From positions 1 to 44,961 of the forward strand of contig CANGJM010000021.1 in the NCBI GenBank assembly GCA_947454525.1: DNA of 44,961 nucleotides, written 5' to 3'. The DNA comes from Flavobacteriales bacterium. GTDB lineage: Bacteria; Bacteroidota; Bacteroidia; Flavobacteriales_D; Crocinitomicaceae. The notes below the pieces were generated by a model. The model saw only the letters and a list, made by a program, of their open reading frames with translations. It ran no database searches and was not told the origin of the DNA. The position numbers and the translations under genes were made by a program. Below, in pieces: positions 17,001 to 26,617 of this stretch (the stretch's first letter is position 1; every line of letters starts with the position of its first letter).

Positions 17001-19307
17001 TTATAAATCGTACTGCAGCTGAAGGGTGAAATTTCTCGGCGCTTGAAGATCTCCTGGACGGGATGAATATTCTGCGTTTAAGAAGTTATTCGCAATAAAA
17101 TTGAATTTAATTCCTTTTTTCAGATCGTAACTCACTCGTGCATCAAAGACAAAAACCCCTTTGTTAAATTGTTGACGGTACTGTTGCATGCCAACGAGCA
17201 ATTCAGTACCTAAAACCCCCACTTCAAAAGCGCGGTCAATATTTTTCATGAAGCTATTGTAGCGCATGGATCCTCCGACACTCCACTTTTTATATGTAGC
17301 TTGAATATCTGCTTTCGCTAAATGGTTGAAACGGTATTTCAGCATATTGGATGAAGTATCCGAAAATGACGAGCGGTAGATGGGATCGTTGTTTAAACTA
17401 ATTGGATTCATATAGGTGTATCCTAGTAAGGAAACTACTTCTACATTTCCTATTTTGCCTGAACTATTAAACGAAAACTCCACTCCTGTAATTCTTGCTT
17501 TTTCAGCATTCTGCGCTTGAAAACCAACCCAATTGTAGAGGTAATTAATGGCATTCGGGTTACTAGTTTGGAGTGTTGCCATTGTATCAGGCTTATAAAC
17601 TCCGAAGGAGAATTCGGTCATGTTACTATATTGATTGACAAATCCAGCGACATCGATCATGCCCATCCATTTGCCAAACTTGAGGATTTGCTTCCACCCA
17701 ATTTCACTATTCCAACCTGTTTCGGGACGTAAATCCGGATTTCTAAAAATGCGCACGCCACCTACGGATGCGGAGATATAACGCTCCGCTACAGATGGGA
17801 AACGAATTCCTTGTCCAAACGATGCTCTCAAATGCGATGCTTTGTTGATGGCATAATGTGTACCTAGACGAAAAATAGGATAAACAGGTGACGTAAACTT
17901 ATCTGAAATCACAAATTGAGTCTCTGGTTTTGATTTATCCAACTGACAATATTCCAAACGTAGTCCAGCAGTGAGGTCTAGCTTCTTCAACTTCGTCTCC
18001 AACTGCTCGTACAAAGCTAAATTATTGCTCAGGTGATTATCAAAAACGTAACTAGTCACCTTGTTGGTCATGCTCATGAATCCAGAAATAAGATTCGTAT
18101 TGCCGATTTTTTTCTGAATGTTATAATCCGCATAATACATTTCGGCTAAAGAAGCATCGTAAACCTTGTCGGAATTTCCCGTCGTGACCAAGTAATAACG
18201 CGTTCGCAAATAATGTTTGTTGTCGTGTTTGTCGATGAATTTTACATACGGATCCACATTTAAGCGAATGGCACGCTGACGACTCAAGGTATTTTCAAGT
18301 GCTTGATATCCCATAGAATCGTTTTTCCACAGAATAAAAACTCCTTTGTCTTGCCACTGAAATTGGTAACTCATCCCCGCCTTCATTTTCGGGTACTTTT
18401 TTGAGAAGTAATACAAAGAACCATTGATTCGAGCGCGTTTTTCGTCGTTTCCTTCGCGGTATCCTTCATCGATGAGTCCGTTCACTCCGATGGTATAACC
18501 CACTCTTCCTTTTGATTTTCCATAATAGACATCGAGCAAATGACTCGTTGGATTTCTGTCCCACCAAGTCATGGAACTTCGTTTTGGATCACCGTAAACT
18601 CCCGATTGGTATTTCATCGTAAGTTGTCCTTCTGGTTTTGCTTCTTTTTCTGTTAAAGCAATAATTCCGTTCAATGCTCCGCTACCATAAAGTACAGATG
18701 AAGCCCCTTTCAAAATTTCAATTTGCGACGCTTGTTCCATTGGTACGGCATTCCATTTCACATCTCCGACATCCGGAGAAAGCATGGGGATTCCATTCCA
18801 CAACAACATGACGCGGCTGCCTGCACCGTAGGCATATCCCCCTCCACCTCGAATACTGACTTGACCGTCCATAGTAAATACACCCGGACTTTGATTTACC
18901 GCTTGTTCAAGATTCGTGAACCCTTTGTTTGCGATTAAAGCAGGTTTCAAGATTTCAATAGAAATGGGAATTTCTTCAATGTTTTGATTTCGTTTTCCCG
19001 AAGTAACAACAACGGTTTTTACATCTTGTGAAAGTATCGATAAGGGCATATTCACATATCCCAATTGTTGAATTCGCATGGAATCCACTTCATATCCCTT
19101 TTTATAAAAATAAAGTGTGACAGGTAATTTTTTTACAGGAATAACAAAGGTTCCATATGCATTCGACTCCACCTTTTCGTTTTCAGACGATTTCACTGAA
19201 ACTTGAACGATGACACTTTTTGATTCTTTGTCAAAAACGACACCGGATATTTGCGCGAAAATGTTTGCTTGAAGAATGCAAAAAAATGCAAAAAAGTAAT
19301 TTTTCAT
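17001..19307 (-). CDS. TonB-dependent receptor with carboxypeptidase-regulatory-like domain (copy B)
   Basis: A 768-residue paralogue of the neighbouring receptor, with the same order: signal peptide, regulatory-like domain, plug (MDGQVSIRGGGGYAYGAGSR, GASSVLYGSGALNGII) and barrel. Plug and parts of the barrel (ASFGQGIR.PSVAERY, VEVVSLLGYTYMNPISLNN) are nearly the same in both copies, while the regulatory-like domain and surface-loop regions differ, as expected after duplication and divergence in ligand. The last residue is Leu (YDL), whereas outer-membrane barrels usually end in Phe or another aromatic. The gap to copy A is 62 bp without a clear terminator, so both may be on one transcript with kdsB. 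Confidence 0.92.
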   Translation of the reverse strand: MKNYFFAFFCILQANIFAQISGVVFDKESKSVIVQVSVKSSENEKVESNAYGTFVIPVKKLPVTLYFYKKGYEVDSMRIQQLGYVNMPLSILSQDVKTVVVTSGKRNQNIEEIPISIEILKPALIANKGFTNLEQAVNQSPGVFTMDGQVSIRGGGGYAYGAGSRVMLLWNGIPMLSPDVGDVKWNAVPMEQASQIEILKGASSVLYGSGALNGIIALTEKEAKPEGQLTMKYQSGVYGDPKRSSMTWWDRNPTSHLLDVYYGKSKGRVGYTIGVNGLIDEGYREGNDEKRARINGSLYYFSKKYPKMKAGMSYQFQWQDKGVFILWKNDSMGYQALENTLSRQRAIRLNVDPYVKFIDKHDNKHYLRTRYYLVTTGNSDKVYDASLAEMYYADYNIQKKIGNTNLISGFMSMTNKVTSYVFDNHLSNNLALYEQLETKLKKLDLTAGLRLEYCQLDKSKPETQFVISDKFTSPVYPIFRLGTHYAINKASHLRASFGQGIRFPSVAERYISASVGGVRIFRNPDLRPETGWNSEIGWKQILKFGKWMGMIDVAGFVNQYSNMTEFSFGVYKPDTMATLQTSNPNAINYLYNWVGFQAQNAEKARITGVEFSFNSSGKIGNVEVVSLLGYTYMNPISLNNDPIYRSSFSDTSSNMLKYRFNHLAKADIQATYKKWSVGGSMRYNSFMKNIDRAFEVGVLGTELLVGMQQYRQQFNKGVFVFDARVSYDLKKGIKFNFIANNFLNAEYSSRPGDLQAPRNFTLQLQYDL

Positions 19308-19370
19308 GCGGGAAAGCCTGCTATTTTTTGTTAACTTAATATTACGAATCTAATCATTTTTTTGAATTTT

Positions 19371-20474
19371 ATGTCACTTGAACTTTACAAAATCGCCCTT
19401 GGACAACTGAAAGGAATTGGTCCTTCCAGAGCAACAAGAATTTTAGGGAAACTATCCTCACTCTCGGATTTATTCACACAAAGCGACCGAGAACTGCACC
19501 TTCAAACGGGCGTTTCTCTATCCATTTTAAAGGAAATGAATCGTGGTGAAGCATTATTTACTGCAGAAAAACAACAGTCTTTCAATGAGCGAAACCACAT
19601 CAAGTCGCATTTTTTCATGGATGAGGATTACCCAAGAAGGTTGCGCCAATGTCCGGATGCGCCCATTGTGCTCTTCTCAAAGGGACTAACTGATTTGAAT
19701 CATTCAAACGTTGTATCGGTTGTTGGCACAAGAAATCAGACCGAATATGGACGGAAACTCGTGGAGGAATTATTGGAAACAATACAGTCAAAGGACCTAA
19801 CAGTTATCAGTGGTTTAGCTTATGGTGTGGATATTCACGTTCACGAGACCTGTGTGCAAAAAGGAATCTTTAATATCGGTGTTTTCGGACATAGTTTAGA
19901 CCGTATTTATCCATACCAACATCGAAAAGTCGCAGAGAAAATGCTCGAAAATGGTGGATGGATGAGTGAGTTCATCGTCGGGACAAAACCCGATCGGATG
20001 AACTTCCCCATGAGGAATCGGATTATTGCTGGAATGTCAGACGCCATTATTGTGGTGGAAAGCAAAACTAAAGGAGGTTCAATCATTACAGCGGAACTAG
20101 GGAACGACTACAACAGAGATGTTTTTGCTTTTCCAGGAAGCGTTCACCAAGAGCAATCAGAGGGATGTAATTGGTTGATTCAGAAGCAGAAGGCTCATTT
20201 GATACAGAATGGAACAGATTTTTTAACGTTCATGAACTGGCATTTAGACATTCCTAAAAAACAACTTGAATTATTCCCTGAACTAGGAGAAAATGAATTG
20301 AAAGTCTATCAAACGTTAGTGGAACTAAAAGAGGCGCACATTGATGTGATTGCGATGAAATCAGGATTTAGTACTTCGCAATTAAACGTGCTTTTATTTC
20401 AATTAGAGATGAAAAACGTTGTGCATTCGAGCTCGGGAAATCGCTATACCCTACAATGGAAACATTGCGCTTAA
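19371..20474 (+). CDS. dprA: DNA-processing protein DprA
   Basis: Loads RecA onto incoming single-stranded DNA during natural transformation. The 367-residue protein has an N-terminal helix-hairpin-helix/SAM-like segment (LKGIGPSRATRILG), the Rossmann-type DprA core with VVGTRNQTEYG (118-), VISGLAYGVD, PMRNRIIAGMSDAIIVVES and GGSIITAELG, and a C-terminal winged-helix domain. The ATG at 19371 is chosen; an in-frame TTG nine bases earlier is less likely. The gene overlaps the convergent dgkA by 24 bp. No other competence genes are near. Confidence 0.95.
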   Translation: MSLELYKIALGQLKGIGPSRATRILGKLSSLSDLFTQSDRELHLQTGVSLSILKEMNRGEALFTAEKQQSFNERNHIKSHFFMDEDYPRRLRQCPDAPIVLFSKGLTDLNHSNVVSVVGTRNQTEYGRKLVEELLETIQSKDLTVISGLAYGVDIHVHETCVQKGIFNIGVFGHSLDRIYPYQHRKVAEKMLENGGWMSEFIVGTKPDRMNFPMRNRIIAGMSDAIIVVESKTKGGSIITAELGNDYNRDVFAFPGSVHQEQSEGCNWLIQKQKAHLIQNGTDFLTFMNWHLDIPKKQLELFPELGENELKVYQTLVELKEAHIDVIAMKSGFSTSQLNVLLFQLEMKNVVHSSSGNRYTLQWKHCA

Positions 20475-20819
20475 ATGAGGTAAGAAGATGAGGACCCCAA
20501 CGATGACTGCGAAAATACTGGCTATCAATACCGCCCCAGCTGCGATGTCCTTCACTTGTTTGATTTTCTGATTGAATTCAAGTGTGTACACATCTGCCAA
20601 TAATTCAATACTTGTATTCATTGCCTCTAAAGCCAAAACAATGGTACTTGCAATCAAAAGCCAAAGCCATTCAAATCGATTCAACTCAACGATGAATCCT
20701 GCCACTAAAACGAATGAGAAAATGACTAATTGAATCCGAGCATTGCGACTTTCAACGAATAGTCCTCGTATTCCAATAATGGCAATTTTCAATGCCGAAA
20801 AAAAGTTTGTGTGTTTCAT
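20451..20819 (-). CDS. dgkA: Diacylglycerol/undecaprenol kinase family protein
   Basis: A 122-residue integral membrane kinase with three or four hydrophobic segments. The family signature is present: EAMNTSIELLAD followed by KDIAAGAVL, with Glu and Asp residues that bind Mg-ATP. Members phosphorylate diacylglycerol (recycling it to phosphatidate) in Gram-negatives or undecaprenol in Gram-positives; the sequence alone does not settle the substrate here. It is monocistronic, and its last 24 bp overlap the 3' end of dprA on the other strand. Confidence 0.92.
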   Translation of the reverse strand: MKHTNFFSALKIAIIGIRGLFVESRNARIQLVIFSFVLVAGFIVELNRFEWLWLLIASTIVLALEAMNTSIELLADVYTLEFNQKIKQVKDIAAGAVLIASIFAVIVGVLIFLPHLSAMFPL

Positions 20820-20853
20820 CGTTTTGAAATTAGTTAAAAAAATAAAATTGACG

Positions 20854-20861
20854 TAATTTTG
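20854..20861 (+). promoter_or_regulatory. -7 box for the metH riboswitch transcript
   Basis: TAATTTTG, a full TAnnTTTG match, ends 20 bp before the riboswitch P1 stem begins. That is the right distance for a transcript starting just before the aptamer. A TTG occurs 3 bp before it but is too close to act as the -33 element. Confidence 0.6.
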
Positions 20862-20881
20862 CAGACACGTTCATTTAAATA

Positions 20882-20985
20882 AACTTATAAAGAAAGGTGG
20901 AGGGACTGGCCCTACGAAACCTTGGCAACCTGCCTTCATGGAAAAGGTGCCAAATCCGATTCCTATTTTAGGAAAAAGATAAGTT
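20882..20985 (+). ncRNA. SAM-I riboswitch (S-box)
   Basis: A classic S-box aptamer. P1 pairs AACTTAT (20882-20888) with ATAAGTT (20979-20985). The core contains GGTGGAGGGACTGGCCC, GAAACC and GGCAACC, then AGGTGCCAA and the closing AAAAGATAAG. It senses S-adenosylmethionine and should lower expression of the following methionine-synthase genes when SAM is plentiful. A 7-bp hairpin (GAAACAA/TTGTTTC, 20986-21002) begins at the base following P1, but no T-run follows it, so a standard intrinsic terminator is not evident and the way the switch acts is open. Confidence 0.95.
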
Positions 20986-21030
20986 GAAACAACCGTTGTT
21001 TCCGACACATTTCTTTGTTATTACACGCAC

Positions 21031-22020
21031 ATGAAAAGCGCATTAGAAACAGCATTAGCCACACGTATTTTAGTACTTGACGGAGCCATGGGAACCATGA
21101 TCCAACGTCACCATTTGGAAGAATTTGACTTCCGAGAAGGTGCGTTTGAACAACATGACAAACCCTTAAAAGGAAATAATGACCTCTTGTCGATTACCAG
21201 ACCAGAAATCATTAAGGATATTCATCGTCAGTATTTGCAAGCCGGAGCGGACATCATCGAAACAAATACCTTTTCAGGAACGACCATCGCGCAGGCGGAT
21301 TACGGACTAGAAGACGCTGTTTACGCCATAAACTTCGAAAGTGCGAAAATCGCGAAAGAAGTTTGTGACGAATTTACAGATCGAACTAGATTCGTAGCTG
21401 GATCCATTGGTCCAACGAATCGAACGGCCTCAATTTCTCCAGATGTAAACGATCCTGGTTACCGAGCGGTCAGTTTCGACGACCTTGTTCTTGCCTACAA
21501 ACAACAAGTGAATGCGTTAATAGATGGTGGAGTCGATCTGCTACTGGTAGAAACCATCTTTGACACACTCAACGCGAAAGCGGCACTTTTCGCCATTGAC
21601 GAAGTCTTTGAGGAACGAAAAATCAAACTTCCCATCATGGTATCCGGAACCATCACGGATCAAAGTGGACGAACATTAACCGGACAAACAACCGAAGCAT
21701 TTTTGATCTCACTTTCCCATATGCCCTTGCTATCCATCGGATTAAATTGTGCGTTGGGAGCTTCGATGATGCGGCCGTATTTACAGATTTTGAATGAAAA
21801 ATCGACGTTTGCTGTCAGCGCACATCCAAATGCCGGACTCCCAAATGAATTCGGACAATACGAAGAAAGTCCACAAATGATGGCGAATCAAATCAAGACT
21901 TTCCTCGATGAAAGTTTGGTTAATATTATCGGTGGTTGTTGCGGAACAACCCCAGAGCACATTAGAGCGATTGCAGACATCGCGAAAAATTACGCACCTC
22001 GTCAATTCAATCTAGCATAA
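21031..22020 (+). CDS. metH: Methionine synthase, homocysteine-binding module (split MetH)
   Basis: A 329-residue protein equal to the first domain of cobalamin-dependent MetH. The (beta/alpha)8 homocysteine S-methyltransferase fold shows [10 protein letters not shown] (17-25), ETNTFSGT and the three zinc-binding cysteines Cys240 (GLNCALG) and Cys303/Cys304 ([10 protein letters not shown]). In E. coli this is fused to the folate, cobalamin and reactivation domains; here those are in the next gene, 20 bp downstream. The two products should work together to convert homocysteine to methionine. The genes follow a SAM-I riboswitch. A true stop codon and a fresh ATG separate them, so this is a split, not a frameshift. 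Confidence 0.93.
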   Translation: MKSALETALATRILVLDGAMGTMIQRHHLEEFDFREGAFEQHDKPLKGNNDLLSITRPEIIKDIHRQYLQAGADIIETNTFSGTTIAQADYGLEDAVYAINFESAKIAKEVCDEFTDRTRFVAGSIGPTNRTASISPDVNDPGYRAVSFDDLVLAYKQQVNALIDGGVDLLLVETIFDTLNAKAALFAIDEVFEERKIKLPIMVSGTITDQSGRTLTGQTTEAFLISLSHMPLLSIGLNCALGASMMRPYLQILNEKSTFAVSAHPNAGLPNEFGQYEESPQMMANQIKTFLDESLVNIIGGCCGTTPEHIRAIADIAKNYAPRQFNLA

Positions 22021-22040
22021 CTCACTTTTTCTCGAAAAAC

Positions 22041-24704
22041 ATGTCACAATCATTGAAATTATCCGGACTCGAACCACTCATTGTAAATGCGGAAAGCAAT
22101 TTCATCAATATTGGTGAACGCACGAATGTAACTGGTTCAAGGGCGTTTTTACGCATGATTCAGGAAGGAGATTATGAAGCAGCTGTTGCTGTTGCAAGAG
22201 AGCAAGTAGAGGGAGGTGCACAGATTATTGACATCAACATGGATGAAGGAATGATTGATGGAAAAGAGGCCATGATTCGTTTCTTAAACCTCATCGCAGC
22301 CGAACCTGATATTGCACGTGTTCCCATCATGATTGATAGCTCTAAGTGGGAAATCATCGAAGCCGGATTAAAATGTGTGCAAGGAAAAGGGATTGTCAAT
22401 TCCATTTCCTTAAAAGAAGGTGAAGAAAAATTCATCGAACAAGCAAAAAAAATAAAGCGTTATGGCGCGGCAGTCATTGTCATGGCCTTTGACGAAAATG
22501 GTCAGGCGGACAGTTACGAACGACGAATTGAAATTTGTCAACGATCTTACGACATTCTTACCCAAGTGGTGCTTTTTGCTAAGGAAGACATCATTTTTGA
22601 TCCAAATATTTTCCCTGTTGCAACAGGAATGGAGGAACATAATAACAATGCTTTAGATTTTATCAAGGCAACAAAATGGATCCGCACGAACCTGCCTGGC
22701 GCACATGTCAGCGGTGGTGTTTCCAATGTTTCCTTTTCCTTTCGAGGTAACAATAAAGTACGCGAAGCCATGCATTCTGCTTTTCTCTACCATGCGATTG
22801 CACATGGAATGGATATGGGAATTGTCAATCCAAGCATGCTGGAAGTATATAGCGACATTGAACCACAACTATTAACCTATGTGGAGGACGTGCTGTTAAA
22901 CCGACGTCCAGATGCCACCGAGCGTTTATTGGAATTAGCAGAAACGGTGAAAGGCGATGGGAAGAAAAAAGAAATCGACTTAAGTTGGAGAAATGCGCCG
23001 GTGAAAGAGCGTTTGTCCTATGCACTCGTGAAAGGACTGGTGGAATTCATCGACGAAGATGTAGAAGAATGCCGCCATTTATTTGACCGACCAATCGAGG
23101 TAATCGAGGGTCCGTTAATGGATGGAATGAATACCGTTGGGGATTTGTTCGGAAGTGGCAAAATGTTCCTTCCGCAAGTAGTGAAATCAGCCCGTGTGAT
23201 GAAAAAAGCCGTGGCCTATTTGCTTCCATACATTGAAGCAGAAAAGGATGGGAAAAGTTCTTACGCTGGAAAAATATTAATGGCTACCGTAAAAGGAGAC
23301 GTTCACGATATTGGGAAAAACATTGTCGGTGTCGTACTTGCATGTAACAACTATGAAGTGATCGACATTGGCGTCATGGTTCCAGCGGAGAAAATCATTC
23401 AAACAGCGATTGAAGAAAAAGTAGATGTCATTGGATTAAGTGGACTTATTACACCAAGCTTGGATGAGATGGTTCATATGGCGAAAGAAATGGAGCGCGC
23501 TGGATTGAGCATTCCATTACTCATCGGTGGAGCAACAACCTCCAAGGTTCACACAGCGGTGAAAATTGATCAATTTTATCAATTAGGACAAGCGGTTCAT
23601 GTACTTGATGCATCCAGATCGGTAACGGTTGTCGAAAGTTTACTTGGACCCAAAAAAGATGCGTTTATTGCCAATTTGAAAGAAGAATACCAACGTTTGC
23701 GTGAGCACCACGAAAAACATCGAGCGGCAAAGGATTTACTATCACTTGCCGATGCAAGAGCGAATAAAGCAGTACTCGATTTTTCGGATGTGAACATTGC
23801 CATTCCAAAGAAACTAGGCACACACGAATTAGACGTTTCTCTAGAAAAATTAGTGCCCTATATTGACTGGACTCCTTTTTTCCAAACTTGGGAATTACAT
23901 GGTAAATTTCCAGCGATTTTAAGTGACGAAGTTGTTGGTGTTGAGGCAACAAATCTATTCGAAGATGCACAAAAAATGTTGGAATCCATGGTGAATGAAT
24001 CGTGGGTAAGCGCAAAAGCGATTTTCGGAATTTATCCAGCAACGAGTGTTGGAGACGACATTGAAATCACAGATGACAGTTCTTCGGAAGAACGACGATA
24101 CATTCAGCGAACTTTAAGGCAACAAACGAAAAAAGCACTTGGACAAGCAAACAGTGCGTTATCGGATTTTATTGCGCCCAAAGAAAGTGGAAAACAAGAT
24201 TACATTGGTGCGTTTGTGGTGACGACAGGAATTGGACTGGATGAACACGTGGAGCGTTTTGAAAAAGATCACGACGATTATAGTTCCATCATGGTAAAAG
24301 CACTTGCGGATCGACTAGCAGAAGCGTTGGCAGAATATTTACATCACCTGGTTCGCACCGAATATTGGGGCTACGAAAACATGGATTCTTTTACAAAGGA
24401 TGAGTTAATTCAAGAGAAATACCGTGGAATTCGTCCAGCGCCAGGATATCCTGCCTGTCCGGATCACTTGGAAAAAATTACGATTTTCAATTTGCTGAAC
24501 GCGACTGAATCTATTGGCGTTTCGTTAACCGAAAGTTTAGCTATGACTCCAGCATCTTCCGTGAGCGGTTGGTACTTTGCCCATCCGGACGCGAAATATT
24601 TTGGACTCGGAAAAATTACAGAGGAGCAAGTACAAAACATGGCTACACGCAAAGGTGAATCCTATGAATCGATTGCGCGCTGGTACTCATCGGTTTTGGT
24701 TTAA
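22041..24704 (+). CDS. metH: Methionine synthase, folate/cobalamin/reactivation module (split MetH)
   Basis: The 887-residue remainder of MetH. In order: pterin-binding methyltetrahydrofolate domain (about 15-300; [11 protein letters not shown]), cobalamin cap helices (about 320-400), B12-binding domain with GDVHDIGKN (419-426), where His422 is the cobalt ligand, and the C-terminal AdoMet-activation domain with [15 protein letters not shown] (795-809). All key motifs are intact. It takes the methyl group from 5-methyltetrahydrofolate and passes it through cob(I)alamin to homocysteine bound by the upstream protein. metF is not adjacent. Its TAA overlaps the stop of the convergent rnhA by 4 bp. 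Confidence 0.95.
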   Translation: MSQSLKLSGLEPLIVNAESNFINIGERTNVTGSRAFLRMIQEGDYEAAVAVAREQVEGGAQIIDINMDEGMIDGKEAMIRFLNLIAAEPDIARVPIMIDSSKWEIIEAGLKCVQGKGIVNSISLKEGEEKFIEQAKKIKRYGAAVIVMAFDENGQADSYERRIEICQRSYDILTQVVLFAKEDIIFDPNIFPVATGMEEHNNNALDFIKATKWIRTNLPGAHVSGGVSNVSFSFRGNNKVREAMHSAFLYHAIAHGMDMGIVNPSMLEVYSDIEPQLLTYVEDVLLNRRPDATERLLELAETVKGDGKKKEIDLSWRNAPVKERLSYALVKGLVEFIDEDVEECRHLFDRPIEVIEGPLMDGMNTVGDLFGSGKMFLPQVVKSARVMKKAVAYLLPYIEAEKDGKSSYAGKILMATVKGDVHDIGKNIVGVVLACNNYEVIDIGVMVPAEKIIQTAIEEKVDVIGLSGLITPSLDEMVHMAKEMERAGLSIPLLIGGATTSKVHTAVKIDQFYQLGQAVHVLDASRSVTVVESLLGPKKDAFIANLKEEYQRLREHHEKHRAAKDLLSLADARANKAVLDFSDVNIAIPKKLGTHELDVSLEKLVPYIDWTPFFQTWELHGKFPAILSDEVVGVEATNLFEDAQKMLESMVNESWVSAKAIFGIYPATSVGDDIEITDDSSSEERRYIQRTLRQQTKKALGQANSALSDFIAPKESGKQDYIGAFVVTTGIGLDEHVERFEKDHDDYSSIMVKALADRLAEALAEYLHHLVRTEYWGYENMDSFTKDELIQEKYRGIRPAPGYPACPDHLEKITIFNLLNATESIGVSLTESLAMTPASSVSGWYFAHPDAKYFGLGKITEEQVQNMATRKGESYESIARWYSSVLV

Positions 24705-25162
24705 TTCGCTTCGTTTTCGAAAAAAGCATCGATCGAATGTGGTCCTTGTAGCGCGGCTTGAACAGCGAGTTCATCACAGCGTTCATTTTCTGCGTGTCCT
24801 GCGTGTCCCTTCACCCACACAAACTTTAGTTTGAAGCGGCTGTGAGACTTTAGATAACGCAACCAAAGGTCTTTGTTCTTTTTGTCCTTGAAGTCCTTTT
24901 TTACCCAACCAAAAACCCAGCCTTTGGTAATGGAATCGATGACATACTTGGAATCAGAATAGACGGTTACAGGGTATTTGTCCGATTTGATTTTCTCCAA
25001 TGCTGCACAAACAGCCAATAACTCCATGCGGTTGTTTGTCGTTTTTCGAAATCCTTCTGATAGTTCTTTTCGTTGATTGCCAAAAATGAGAATGGCTCCA
25101 TACCCACCTGGACCTGGATTTCCGCGTGATGAACCGTCTGTGTATACTTTGATTTCTGACAT
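24701..25162 (-). CDS. rnhA: Ribonuclease HI
   Basis: Cleaves the RNA strand of RNA-DNA hybrids during replication and repair. The 153-residue protein has the four carboxylates of the type 1 active site: Asp9 (YTDGSS), Glu47 (NNRMELLA), Asp70 (YSDSKYV) and Asp130 (ENERCDELA), with a flexible His region near 120-123. It includes the basic handle ([13 protein letters not shown]), as in the E. coli enzyme, and normal length. It is 14 bp downstream of ruvC on the same strand and probably cotranscribed. Confidence 0.96.
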   Translation of the reverse strand: MSEIKVYTDGSSRGNPGPGGYGAILIFGNQRKELSEGFRKTTNNRMELLAVCAALEKIKSDKYPVTVYSDSKYVIDSITKGWVFGWVKKDFKDKKNKDLWLRYLKSHSRFKLKFVWVKGHAGHAENERCDELAVQAALQGPHSIDAFFENEAN

Positions 25163-25176
25163 ATGTTTATACCAAG

Positions 25177-25737
25177 TTACTTGGATTTTAATCTTTTGGG
25201 GTTTTCACTTAAAAAAGCAGTCCATGAATCGCCTTTTGTTTTGTTATGTTCTCCGATTCCTTTGGAAAAATGGTGACAAACAGCTGCTGCCAGTCCATCC
25301 GTTGCATCCAAATATTTCGGCATGTCCTGAAAATTCAAGAGTTTTTGAAGCATGGCTGCGACTTGTTCTTTTGAAGCCGCACCACTACCGGTGATGGATT
25401 GTTTGATTCTTCTTGGTGTGTATTCCTCGAATGGAATGTTGTGGTTCAAACAAGCGGCAATCGCTACACCTTGCGCACGTCCAAGCTTCAACATGGATTG
25501 TACGTTCTTCCCGAAGAAAGGCGCTTCAATCGCCATTTCATCAGGTTTGTATTCAGCGATGAGTCCGTTTAAACGTTCAAGTATTCGTTTTAATTTATCC
25601 GGATGATTCGACAACTTGTTTAATTGGATGATGCCAAAATTCAGCATGTGAAGTTGATTCTTTTTCACATGAATGAGTCCATATCCCATCACCGTAGTTC
25701 CAGGGTCAATACCAAGAATAATCTTGTCTTCCGTCAT
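25177..25737 (-). CDS. ruvC: Crossover junction endodeoxyribonuclease RuvC
   Basis: Resolves Holliday junctions as a dimer working with RuvAB. The 186 residues have an RNase H-like fold with Asp11 (LGIDPGTT), Glu71 (AIEAPFFGKN), Asp144 and Asp147 (LDATDGLA) forming the metal site. The C-terminal extension after about residue 165 (NKTKGDSWTAFLSENPKRLKSK) is longer than in E. coli. ruvA and ruvB are not in this window. The gene precedes rnhA closely; 77 bp separate it from the upstream exonuclease gene. Confidence 0.95.
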   Translation of the reverse strand: MTEDKIILGIDPGTTVMGYGLIHVKKNQLHMLNFGIIQLNKLSNHPDKLKRILERLNGLIAEYKPDEMAIEAPFFGKNVQSMLKLGRAQGVAIAACLNHNIPFEEYTPRRIKQSITGSGAASKEQVAAMLQKLLNFQDMPKYLDATDGLAAAVCHHFSKGIGEHNKTKGDSWTAFLSENPKRLKSK

Positions 25738-25814
25738 TTTTATTCGATTCGGGTTTAAAGCTAGTCAATGTTTGGAAAAGAAGAGATCTCCGAGCGAAAA
25801 TCCTTTTGATTTCC

Positions 25815-26537
25815 TTAATTTGCTGAAGAAATATTATCTTCTTCCACTAGGGCATCACCCCGCATGCGCAATAACAACTGAATCAGCGCAATGACGTCTT
25901 TTTCGCAATAAATTCGAATGCGATCCAAGTCGTTTTCCTCGTAATATACACGAGCGACATCCGCACCAGAAATATCATCTTTCGGAGTGGGGATTTTAAA
26001 GACATGACACAATAAGGCCAAGGAAGTAAACGCTTTGTAATCTCCAAACTTCCATAGTTCTAAAGTGTCTAAATGATTGATTTCCCATGGTTTTTTGCCT
26101 GCAATGTCCAAAATTCCTGGAAGTGAAATCCCATTAATAAGCATGCGTCGACAGATATAGGGAATGTCAAATTCCTTTGAATTGTGTCCACAAATCACGT
26201 GATAGGTCGTGTTGTAATGTTCCTCCAACAATTTTTTAAACTGACGAAGTAATGTTTCTTCATCGTCGTGGGCATAGGATTTCAAACGAATCGTTTTTCC
26301 TGTGGAGGTCTCTCGAACCATTCCGACAGAAATACAGACGATTTTGCCAAATTCAGAAAGTATGCCTCCCTTTTCATTGTAAATCATCTCAATATTCTTC
26401 TCCGGATTTACTTGGAATCGATTCTTTGCATAAAAAAGCTCTTGCCCTTTTTCATCCAAGTCTTGGTATTGATAAATTTGAGGTACTGTTTCAATGTCCA
26501 AAAAAAGAACTTTGTCAAACTGAATTCGTGAAAGCAT
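25815..26537 (-). CDS. DEDD-family 3'-5' exonuclease-like protein
   Basis: 240 residues with a DnaQ/RNase T-like fold: FLDIETVPQ (Asp14, Glu16) as motif I, CGHNSKEFDIPYICRRM as motif II, and YCEKDVIALIQLLL as motif III, whose Tyr-x3-Asp pattern places it in the DEDDy group. The middle motif with WKFGDYKAFTSLALL resembles the PolB-associated 3'-5' exonuclease family often annotated as predicted 3'-5' exonuclease of polysaccharide-biosynthesis clusters. Its real substrate (DNA or RNA) is unknown. It is divergent from the free-Met-sulfoxide reductase gene and upstream of ruvC-rnhA, a context that suggests nucleic-acid metabolism. Confidence 0.82.
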   Translation of the reverse strand: MLSRIQFDKVLFLDIETVPQIYQYQDLDEKGQELFYAKNRFQVNPEKNIEMIYNEKGGILSEFGKIVCISVGMVRETSTGKTIRLKSYAHDDEETLLRQFKKLLEEHYNTTYHVICGHNSKEFDIPYICRRMLINGISLPGILDIAGKKPWEINHLDTLELWKFGDYKAFTSLALLCHVFKIPTPKDDISGADVARVYYEENDLDRIRIYCEKDVIALIQLLLRMRGDALVEEDNISSAN

Positions 26538-26573
26538 AGCGGTTGATTTATGAGATGAATATAGGTGAAAATC

Positions 26574-26604
26574 TTGATTAATCGGAGTAAAAACGTCAAA
26601 TTTG
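26574..26604 (+). promoter_or_regulatory. Promoter of the 26618-31368 cluster (TTG-N20-CAAATTTG)
   Basis: TTG (26574-26576) followed after 20 bp by CAAATTTG (26597-26604), one mismatch from TAnnTTTG, 13 bp before the ATG of the reductase gene. Confidence 0.5.
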
Positions 26605-26617
26605 CTAAAATTGATAT

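Noticed and set aside
14554..19307. Polysaccharide utilisation locus
   Set aside because: The two TonB receptors have no SusD-like partner, glycoside hydrolase or sensor nearby.
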